45,888 nucleotides of DNA, taken from the NCBI GenBank assembly GCA_024697295.1, contig JAILFZ010000032.1, forward strand, positions 1 through 45,888, given 5' to 3'. Made by a program: the position numbers and the translations under genes. Shown here in pieces: positions 38,594 to 45,888 of the stretch. Under the pieces are notes generated by a model. That model was not told the DNA's origin and made no database searches. It was given only the letters and a program-made list of their open reading frames with translations. The stretch is from Treponema sp. GTDB taxonomy: Bacteria > Spirochaetota > Spirochaetia > Treponematales > Treponemataceae. The first letter of the stretch is position 1; the number at the start of each line of letters is the position of its first letter.

Positions 38594-41353
38594 ATGTCTG
38601 ACGAATCAGAGAAAAAGCCCGGATTTGTATTAAACAAAAAAAAGTCAGAGCCTTCAGAAAATAAGGCTCCGGCTAATCCAGAAAAAAAGAAAGTTATTGT
38701 TGTACGCAAAAAGAATCCTGCTCCAGAGGCAAAAGCTGGCCAGAACAACGGCGAGCAAAAGAATTTGCGCCCTGTAGTAAAAAAGGCTTCTCCATCAGCA
38801 GCTCCTCAAAATAACGGCCAGCGCCCACAGCAGAAAACAGGCGGTCAGGGTAGAACTTCATTTGAAATCAATACTGCCCGTCCTAACGTAAAAGCCGGAA
38901 ACCTCTCAGACAGAGGCCGCCCGAATTATCGCGGCAATGGTAACGGCGGTTACGGAAACCGCGAGGGCTACAATGGCCAGAATCGTTCTGGTTACGGTTC
39001 ACAGCGTCGTGACGGCTCAGGTTTTTCCGGGGCTCAGGCACGCGAAAATTATCAGAACAATAAAGACCGTGGTTTTGGCAACAACAACCAGGGCGGTTTC
39101 CGTGGCGGCCAGAATGGTGGTCGTCCGGGCTTTGGAAATCGTCCGGGCTTTGGAAATCGTCCTCAGGGTGCAGGCGGAAGACCTGGCTTTGGCGGCGGAA
39201 GACCAGGTTTTGGAAGTAAACCGGGCTTTGGCGGTGCACCTGCCGCAAGTGCAATTCCTGAAAAAGCAAACACTAAAAAGCAGTTCAAGGGCAAAAAGCA
39301 GGTTTATAACCGCAAGGACAAAGAAGAATTATTTGACGAAGAAGAACTTTACAAGAAGAAGCAGGTTACTCCTGCAAGCGTAGTTCCTAAGTCAATTGAT
39401 ATTATGGAAAGCGTATCGGTTTCTGACCTTGCCAGAAAGATGAACCTCAAGGCAGGCGAAATCATCGGTAAGCTTATGTCGATGGGCATGATGGTTACAA
39501 TCAACCAGTCAATCGACTCTGATACAGCAACCTTGCTTGCAAGTGAATACGGATGTGAAGTTCACCTTGTATCTTTGTACGACGAAACTGTTATCGAAAG
39601 CGATGCCGGTAAAGAAGGCGACGAAGAATTCCGTCCGCCAATCGTTACTGTTATGGGGCATGTTGACCACGGTAAAACAAAAACACTTGATGCCATCCGT
39701 AAAACAAATGTTGCCGCAGGCGAAGCCGGCGGTATCACACAGAAAATCGGTGCTTACCAGGTTAAGACAGACAAGGGCGTAATTACCTTCCTTGATACAC
39801 CTGGTCACGAAGCCTTTACAATGATGCGTGCACGCGGTGCCCAGATTACAGACGTTTGTGTTCTCGTAGTTGCAGCGGACGACGGCGTAATGCCTCAGAC
39901 TCTTGAAGCTTTGAGCCACGCAAAAGACGCAAAGGTACCGATTATCGTTGCAGTAAACAAAATTGATAAACCTGATGCAAACCCTGATAAGGTTATGACT
40001 CAGCTTTCTGAACAGGGGCTTACTCCTGAAGAATGGGGCGGAGACACTCAGTATGTTAAGATTTCGGCTCTCAAGGGCCAGGGAATTGACGACCTTCTCG
40101 ATGCAATCCTCCTCCAGGCAGAAATGCTTGAACTCAAAACCCAGTATGACTGTCGTGCAGAAGGTAAGATTATTGAATCCCGTGTTGACCAGGGTCGTGG
40201 TGTTGTAGCTTCGGTTGTTGTACAGCGCGGTACATTGAAAATTGGAGATCCTTTTGTTGCAGGTATTTATTCCGGTAAAGTCCGTGCTATGTTCAATGAC
40301 AGGGGCGAAAAGGTAACAGAAGCTCTCCCGAGTATGCCTGTTGAAGTTCTCGGTCTGGACGAAATGCCAAACGCAGGTGATCCATTCCAGGTAACAGAAA
40401 CAGAACGCGATGCCCGCGACATTTCATCTAAACGCCAGGAACTCAAACGTTTTGAAGCAGCCAAGGCAGTCCGCAAAGTTACGCTTGATAACCTTGTTTC
40501 TACAATCGAAGCAAGCGAAGTTAAAGAACTTAAAGTTATTATCAAGGCAGACTTGCAGGGTTCTGCAGAAGCTCTCAAACAGAGTCTCGAAAAACTTTCT
40601 ACAGCAGAAATCCGCCTGAATGTAATCCATTCTTCGGCAGGTGCCATCAACGAAAGTGACGTTACCCTCGCAAGTGCCGACGAAAACGCAATCATCATAG
40701 GATTTAACGTTCGTCCTACTCCAAAGGCAAAACTTCTTGCCGAAACAGAAAAGGTCGAAATCCGCAAATACAATATCATCTACAAGTGTGTTGAAGAAAT
40801 TCAGCAGGCTATGGAAGGTATGCTCCGTCCTGACACAATTGAACAGAACATCGGTACTGTCGAAGTCCGCAATACATTCCGTGTACCAAAAGTCGGTGTT
40901 ATTGCAGGATGTTATGTTACAGACGGTATGGTTAAAAAGTCTTGTACAGTTAACCTCATCCGTGACGGCATCGTAAAATGGACTGGAAGCATTTCTTCGC
41001 TCAAACGCTTTAAGGATGATGCAAAAGAAGTAAAAGCCGGATTTGAATGCGGTATCGGTCTCGAAAACTGGCAGGATATCCAGGTTGGCGACCAGCTCGA
41101 ATGTATCGAATATGTAGAAGTTGCCCGCAAACTCGGTGAATCCCTCATTGACGAAAAGGCCGAAGCAGAAAAACAGGCAAGCCTCCGTGAAGAAGCAGCT
41201 AAAGCAGAAGCTCAGGCTGCCGCAGAAGCAGAAGCCGCTGCAGAAGCAGAAGCAAAGGCAAAGGGAAAGGCAGAAAAAGCCGCTAAACGTGCCGCTGCCG
41301 GAAAGTCTAAGGCTAAAAAAACTGCATCTGATTCAACAGAAGGCGCAAACTAA
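38594..41353 (+). CDS. infB: Translation initiation factor IF-2
   Basis: [44 protein letters not shown]; long Gly/Arg-rich N-terminus. Confidence 0.97.
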   Translation: MSDESEKKPGFVLNKKKSEPSENKAPANPEKKKVIVVRKKNPAPEAKAGQNNGEQKNLRPVVKKASPSAAPQNNGQRPQQKTGGQGRTSFEINTARPNVKAGNLSDRGRPNYRGNGNGGYGNREGYNGQNRSGYGSQRRDGSGFSGAQARENYQNNKDRGFGNNNQGGFRGGQNGGRPGFGNRPGFGNRPQGAGGRPGFGGGRPGFGSKPGFGGAPAASAIPEKANTKKQFKGKKQVYNRKDKEELFDEEELYKKKQVTPASVVPKSIDIMESVSVSDLARKMNLKAGEIIGKLMSMGMMVTINQSIDSDTATLLASEYGCEVHLVSLYDETVIESDAGKEGDEEFRPPIVTVMGHVDHGKTKTLDAIRKTNVAAGEAGGITQKIGAYQVKTDKGVITFLDTPGHEAFTMMRARGAQITDVCVLVVAADDGVMPQTLEALSHAKDAKVPIIVAVNKIDKPDANPDKVMTQLSEQGLTPEEWGGDTQYVKISALKGQGIDDLLDAILLQAEMLELKTQYDCRAEGKIIESRVDQGRGVVASVVVQRGTLKIGDPFVAGIYSGKVRAMFNDRGEKVTEALPSMPVEVLGLDEMPNAGDPFQVTETERDARDISSKRQELKRFEAAKAVRKVTLDNLVSTIEASEVKELKVIIKADLQGSAEALKQSLEKLSTAEIRLNVIHSSAGAINESDVTLASADENAIIIGFNVRPTPKAKLLAETEKVEIRKYNIIYKCVEEIQQAMEGMLRPDTIEQNIGTVEVRNTFRVPKVGVIAGCYVTDGMVKKSCTVNLIRDGIVKWTGSISSLKRFKDDAKEVKAGFECGIGLENWQDIQVGDQLECIEYVEVARKLGESLIDEKAEAEKQASLREEAAKAEAQAAAEAEAAAEAEAKAKGKAEKAAKRAAAGKSKAKKTASDSTEGAN
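39121..39156 (+). repeat. Tandem 18-bp repeat within infB (GFGNRP repeat)
   Basis: TCGTCCGGGCTTTGGAAA present twice in direct succession, followed by diverged GRPGFG/KPGFG repeats. Confidence 0.85.
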
Positions 41354-41733
41354 TGGGTGAGTATCGTCTTGCAAAACTCGGTGAGCAGATAAGGGAAGAA
41401 ATTGCGACCCTTATCGCCACCCAGAAAATAAAAGATCCTCGGGTTTCTACATTTTTGTCAATCAATCGTGTAGATGTAGTTGCTGATTTAGCCTATGCAA
41501 AAGTATATGTATCAAGCTTTCTTCCGGAAGGTCAGATAAACAAGGGTGTTGCAGGTTTAAACAGCGCTGCGGGATTTATCCAGAGCACAATTGCTAAAAA
41601 GCTTACGATTCGAAAATTTCCTAAACTTACTTTTATTGCAGACAATTCCATAAAAGAAGGTTTTGAAATGGTTCATAAATTGAACCAACTTCAAGCGGAG
41701 GAAAATGGAAGCGGGCAAACAACCGGAGAATAA
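41353..41733 (+). CDS. rbfA: Ribosome-binding factor A
   Basis: RLAKLGEQIREEIATLI...KDPRVSTFLSINRVDVVADLAYAKVYVS; between infB and truB. Confidence 0.92.
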   Translation: MGEYRLAKLGEQIREEIATLIATQKIKDPRVSTFLSINRVDVVADLAYAKVYVSSFLPEGQINKGVAGLNSAAGFIQSTIAKKLTIRKFPKLTFIADNSIKEGFEMVHKLNQLQAEENGSGQTTGE

Positions 41734-43543
41734 AACTCAGTCGTCCTGCGGGATTCTGCTGCTTGCAAAGCAGTCCGGCAAGACGAGTTTTGCTTCTCTT
41801 TCAAAAGTAAAACGCTCTCTTGGAACAAGCAGGGTTGGCCACACAGGAACTCTAGATTCCTTTGCGGACGGCCTTCTTGTAGTTTTAACCGGGCCTCTGA
41901 CACGTCTGGTTCCTCACATTACAAACTTTGACAAATCTTATACAGCTTTAATTGAATTCGGAAAAGAAACCGACACCCTTGACCCAACAGGAAAAGTAAT
42001 CAGGGAAAGCGGTTTTCCGGCTAAAGAGCAGGTTCAGCAGGCCCTGACAAAGTTTACCGGCACGATTGATCAGGTTCCACCGGCCTTCAGTGCGATACAT
42101 GTCGACGGAAGGCGGGCAAGTGATCTGATGCGCTCGGGTGAAAAGGTTGAATTAAAGCCCCGTAGAATTACCATAAGTTCAATTGAATTAATCGATTTTG
42201 ACGGACAGTATGCGCTTGTAAAAGTGGATTGTTCCAAAGGAACCTACATACGCTCCCTGGCACGGGACATTGCCCTTGAATGCGGCTGTGCGGCTCATTT
42301 AAAGGCACTGCGCCGTACAAGGGTAGGCCTGTTTGAATTAAAGGACGCAGCCGGAGCCGGTCTTTTAAAAGAGTTTACGATTCAAAACTTAAAAAATCAG
42401 CAGATTGCGCTTTCTGAGGATGCTGCAATTGCGGAAGAAAAGATAAGTGATGAAGACATTAAAAAAGCGCTGTATCCAATGACGGTGCCGGTTGCAAAAT
42501 TGTGCGGTTTTACTCCTGCAATACTAAGCCAGGCCTATATCCAGGACTTTAACAGCGGAAGAAAACTAAAAAATCATTCCTTTTATTATGAGGAAAAACC
42601 GCCTGAGAACTGCGAGTTTGCAGTTTTTTATCCTGACATGAAGTTTGCGGGCGTTGTTAAAAAAGAAAAACGCTCGCTTTCGTACGGTTTTGTAATTCCA
42701 TGCGAACAGAAGTTAAAGGTTTATTCGTGGGAGCAGATTACAGGCGGACGGTTCAGTGAAGAATTCAGAAAAAAAGGTGTAGCCATTTCAATCGGAAGTT
42801 TTGACGGAACCCATATTGGCCATGATTCAATTTTTGATTCACTTATTGAACACAGGGACCTTGCCGCCGGAATCGTAACCTTCCGGAAGTCAACGAGGGG
42901 CCTCAAAGCCGGGGACTCTTACATGGGCGATGTTTCAACCCTTGACCAGAGAATGGATTTCTTTATGCAGAAAGGATTTGAGTTTGTTATCGTCATTGAC
43001 TTTTCTGCCGATTTCGTTAAAATTAAAGGTGAAACATTTTTGTCTGTTTTAAACGACAAGTGTAATATCAGATACCTGGCCGAAGGCGAAGATTTCCGCT
43101 GCGGTTACAAGGGTGCCTGCGATATTAACTGCGTCCGCGATTTCTGTCAGGCACATGATATCGAACTCAATGTTGTTAATTATGTAGATTACCTTGGAAA
43201 GAGGGTAAGTTCATCAAGAATCAGACAGGACGTTCTTGATAAAGAGTTTTCTGCAATTCAAATAATGCTCAGAAAACCTTTTGAAATTGACCCTGCGGGT
43301 TTTGAGTGGCAGTACACTCAGGAAGCAGGACAAAATTATTTAGTTGCAAAGCGCCGTGGAATTCAAGTATTTCCCCCTGACGGTTTGTACAATGTAACTT
43401 TGGAAATTTCTGGTAGCGAAGGATTTTCCGTTACAAAGGCTGCAGTTATTAAATTAGATTCCGGTTTACTTCGCGTGCTGGATTCTGATGGGTCACTCAG
43501 AGGATTTGTACGGTCTATTCAATTTTGTATCCCAGGGAAATAA
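41705..43543 (+). CDS. Fusion protein: TruB tRNA pseudouridine-55 synthase + RibF-like FAD synthetase with degenerate flavokinase region
   Basis: GHTGTLDSFADGLLVV (TruB catalytic Asp) and PUA-like region, then ISIGSFDGTHIGHDSIF, AEGEDFRCGYKG, VSSSRIRQDV (RibF nucleotidyltransferase) in one uninterrupted 612-aa frame. Confidence 0.88.
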   Translation: MEAGKQPENKTQSSCGILLLAKQSGKTSFASLSKVKRSLGTSRVGHTGTLDSFADGLLVVLTGPLTRLVPHITNFDKSYTALIEFGKETDTLDPTGKVIRESGFPAKEQVQQALTKFTGTIDQVPPAFSAIHVDGRRASDLMRSGEKVELKPRRITISSIELIDFDGQYALVKVDCSKGTYIRSLARDIALECGCAAHLKALRRTRVGLFELKDAAGAGLLKEFTIQNLKNQQIALSEDAAIAEEKISDEDIKKALYPMTVPVAKLCGFTPAILSQAYIQDFNSGRKLKNHSFYYEEKPPENCEFAVFYPDMKFAGVVKKEKRSLSYGFVIPCEQKLKVYSWEQITGGRFSEEFRKKGVAISIGSFDGTHIGHDSIFDSLIEHRDLAAGIVTFRKSTRGLKAGDSYMGDVSTLDQRMDFFMQKGFEFVIVIDFSADFVKIKGETFLSVLNDKCNIRYLAEGEDFRCGYKGACDINCVRDFCQAHDIELNVVNYVDYLGKRVSSSRIRQDVLDKEFSAIQIMLRKPFEIDPAGFEWQYTQEAGQNYLVAKRRGIQVFPPDGLYNVTLEISGSEGFSVTKAAVIKLDSGLLRVLDSDGSLRGFVRSIQFCIPGK

Positions 43544-43566
43544 AATTTATAAGGAGTAAGTAGAAA

Positions 43567-43836
43567 ATGGCACTTACAAAAGAAGAATCAGCTGCAGTAA
43601 TCAGCAAATTCGGCGCAAATGAAGCCGACACAGGAAACACAAAAGTTCAGATTGCAATCATGACTGAACGCATCAAACAGCTTACAGCACACGTACAGCA
43701 GTTCCCAAAAGACACCGGAGCTAGCCGTGGTTTGCTCAAAATCATTGGTCAGAGACGCAAGATGCTCAAGTATCTTCAGAGAACTGATTTGAACACATAT
43801 CGTCAGCTTATTAAAGACCTCGGCCTCCGCAAATAG
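43567..43836 (+). CDS. rpsO: 30S ribosomal protein S15
   Basis: GNTKVQIAIMTERIKQLTAHVQQFPKDTGASRGLLKIIGQRRKMLKYL. Confidence 0.97.
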   Translation: MALTKEESAAVISKFGANEADTGNTKVQIAIMTERIKQLTAHVQQFPKDTGASRGLLKIIGQRRKMLKYLQRTDLNTYRQLIKDLGLRK

Positions 43837-43852
43837 TTTTGGAGGTTAAAGA

Positions 43853-45888
43853 ATGGTAAATAGAGTAAGTTATAAAATCGGCGACAACGAGCTCATCCTT
43901 GAAACCGGCAAAATCGGTAAACAGGCAAACGGCTGTATTTATGCACAGTATGCTGGAACTGCCGTAATTGCTACAGTTTGTGCTTCAAAAGAAGTAAAAG
44001 AAGGATTGGACTTTGTTCCAGTTACCGTTGAATACAACGAAAAATACTACGCTGCAGGTAAAATTCCAGGCGGCTTTATCAAACGAGAAGGACGTCCAAA
44101 GGATAAAGAAATCCTGGTTTCACGTCTTATTGACCGCCCGATGCGTCCTCTGTTTGAAGTAAGTTTTGGCCGCGAAATTCAGATTGTACCTACTTGTGTA
44201 TCTTCTGACGGTGTAAACCCACCGGATATCCTCGCAGTAATCGCATCATCAGCTGCAGTAAGCATTTCTGACATTCCGTTCCACGGACCGGTTGCTGCTG
44301 CCCGCGTTGCTTACATCGACGGTGAATACGTAATTAACCCGACATTTCAGCAGCAGGAAAAAGCTCAGCTCGAAATCGTAGTTGCCGGTACAAAAGACGG
44401 CTTTACTATGGTTGAAGGCGGTGCAAACGAAGTTAGCGAAGAAGTTATGCTCGGCGCTTTGGACAAGGCACAGGGCTTTATCACTGCAATGTGTGAACTT
44501 CAGGAAGAACTTGTTGCAAAATGCGGCAAAGAAAAACTTCCGCTCGCTCCGCTTACTGTAGAACTCGAAAACAAAGATGCTCTCATTGCAGAAGCTACTC
44601 CACTTTTGGAAAAGGCATGCTTCCAGAACGGCAAAGACAACCGCGGAAGTGCAATCAGCGCAGCTAAAAAACAGATTGTTGAAGCTCACGCAGAACAGTT
44701 CGAAGATGAAATTCAGAAAAAACTCTTTGATGCATGTTTTGATGACATCCAGTACAATCTGCTCCGCAAGAGCATTCTGGACAAGGGACTTCGTATCGAC
44801 GGACGCAAATGCGACGAAATCCGCCCGATTACCTGTGAAGTAAACGTTCTCCCGCGTCCACACGGATCTGCTTTGTTCACTCGTGGTGAAACACAGTCAC
44901 TTGCCGTAACAACACTTGGAACAACACTTGACGCTCAGGTTTACGACGATATCGACGGCGAACGCAGTGAAAACTTTATTCTTCACTACAACTTCCCGCC
45001 GTACTCAGTTGGTGAAACAGGCCGTCTTACAACAGGCCGTCGCGAAATCGGTCACGGAAACCTTGCCCGCCGTTCATTGGCTCCAATGATTCCGCCGGTA
45101 AGCGAATTCCCTTACACAGTACGTGTAGTTTCAGAAATCATGGAATCTAACGGTTCTTCTTCACAGGCTTCTACCTGTGGCGGCTGTTTGAGTCTGCTTG
45201 CAGCCGGCGTTCCAATGAAAAAGATGGTTGCCGGAATCGCAATGGGACTTATTACAGAACCTGAAGGAGACAATCCTTACGGACGTTATAAGATTCTTTC
45301 TGATATCCTGGGAGAAGAAGATCACCTCGGTGATATGGACTTCAAGGTAGCCGGAACAAAAGACGGTATTACCGGATTCCAGATGGATATTAAGATTGCA
45401 GGTGTTACAACTCAGATTATGAAGGAAGCACTTGCACAGGCTAAAGCTGGTCGTCTCCACATTCTTTCGATTATGGAAAAATGTATCGACAAACCGCAGC
45501 CAATCAGTCCGTTTGCTCCAAAAATTCTTACACTCAAGATCAGTCCGGACAAAATCGGTGCTTTGATTGGACCTGGCGGAAAGAACATTAAAGCTCTCTG
45601 CGCTCAGTACAATGTTACAATCAACACAGAAGACGACGGAACTGTTCAGATTTACGGTAAAACAGGTAAATCTGCAGAAGAAGCCAAGATGGCTGTAAAA
45701 GGCATCTGTGAAGATCCTGAAGTAGGAACAATTTACAATGGTACAGTAAAGCGCATTATGGACTTTGGTGCCTTTGTAGAAATTCTTCCTGGAAAAGAAG
45801 GTCTCTGCCACATTTCTAAATTGTCACGTGCAAGAGTAGAAAAGGTAACAGACGTTCTTTCAGAAGGACAGCAGATTCCTGTAAAACT
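43853..45888 (+). CDS. pnp: Polyribonucleotide nucleotidyltransferase (PNPase), truncated by the window end
   Basis: ATG 43853 after GGAGG; open to the end: [55 protein letters not shown] (KH), S1 region. Absent from the ORF track because it has no stop in the window. Confidence 0.97.
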   Translation, partial: MVNRVSYKIGDNELILETGKIGKQANGCIYAQYAGTAVIATVCASKEVKEGLDFVPVTVEYNEKYYAAGKIPGGFIKREGRPKDKEILVSRLIDRPMRPLFEVSFGREIQIVPTCVSSDGVNPPDILAVIASSAAVSISDIPFHGPVAAARVAYIDGEYVINPTFQQQEKAQLEIVVAGTKDGFTMVEGGANEVSEEVMLGALDKAQGFITAMCELQEELVAKCGKEKLPLAPLTVELENKDALIAEATPLLEKACFQNGKDNRGSAISAAKKQIVEAHAEQFEDEIQKKLFDACFDDIQYNLLRKSILDKGLRIDGRKCDEIRPITCEVNVLPRPHGSALFTRGETQSLAVTTLGTTLDAQVYDDIDGERSENFILHYNFPPYSVGETGRLTTGRREIGHGNLARRSLAPMIPPVSEFPYTVRVVSEIMESNGSSSQASTCGGCLSLLAAGVPMKKMVAGIAMGLITEPEGDNPYGRYKILSDILGEEDHLGDMDFKVAGTKDGITGFQMDIKIAGVTTQIMKEALAQAKAGRLHILSIMEKCIDKPQPISPFAPKILTLKISPDKIGALIGPGGKNIKALCAQYNVTINTEDDGTVQIYGKTGKSAEEAKMAVKGICEDPEVGTIYNGTVKRIMDFGAFVEILPGKEGLCHISKLSRARVEKVTDVLSEGQQIPVK

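Noticed and set aside
39121-39240. Short direct repeats considered as a CRISPR-like array
   Set aside because: The repeats are in frame in infB and encode GFGNRP/GRPGFG units; no spacer structure.
44249-44863. 204-aa minus-strand ORF, and a similar one at 45161-45811
   Set aside because: Both are antisense shadows of pnp, rich in Cys/Phe as expected from the reverse complement of this codon usage.
1-45888. Search for defence islands, prophage, transposases, tRNA/rRNA genes
   Set aside because: No supporting motifs seen; the window is dominated by house-keeping operons. A tRNAscan/Infernal and HMM run would be needed to exclude small RNAs.

Overview
The window is a compact, chromosomal, house-keeping region that looks like a Treponema-type spirochaete. 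The basis is protein content and gene orders I recognise from memory: TamB-BamA-Skp-MutS, CheW-DegT-like-NadK-RecN, and RimP-NusA-IF2-RbfA-TruB/RibF-S15-PNPase. I could not run any search. I see about 32 credible coding regions and no convincing tRNA, rRNA, CRISPR array, prophage or transposon. The most interesting observations are: (1) a single ORF fusing TruB to a RibF-like protein whose flavokinase half lacks the recognisable kinase motifs; (2) a DegT/StrS aminotransferase-like protein beside cheW with no candidate PLP lysine; (3) a FIST sensor protein coupled to a soluble chemoreceptor without transmembrane segments; (4) a promoter plus terminator-like leader hairpin ahead of rimP-nusA, with a zinc ribbon at the NusA C-terminus; (5) a terminator-like hairpin covering the start codon of a spirochaetal secreted protein gene; (6) nested inverted repeats around the cheW promoter; (7) two degenerate LytM/M23 proteins without catalytic histidines; (8) an excisionase-type HTH fused to a PTS EIIA domain; (9) an uncharacterised two-gene unit (helical protein plus HD protein). 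Family calls come from motif reading only. No clearly novel defence or mobile system is visible.
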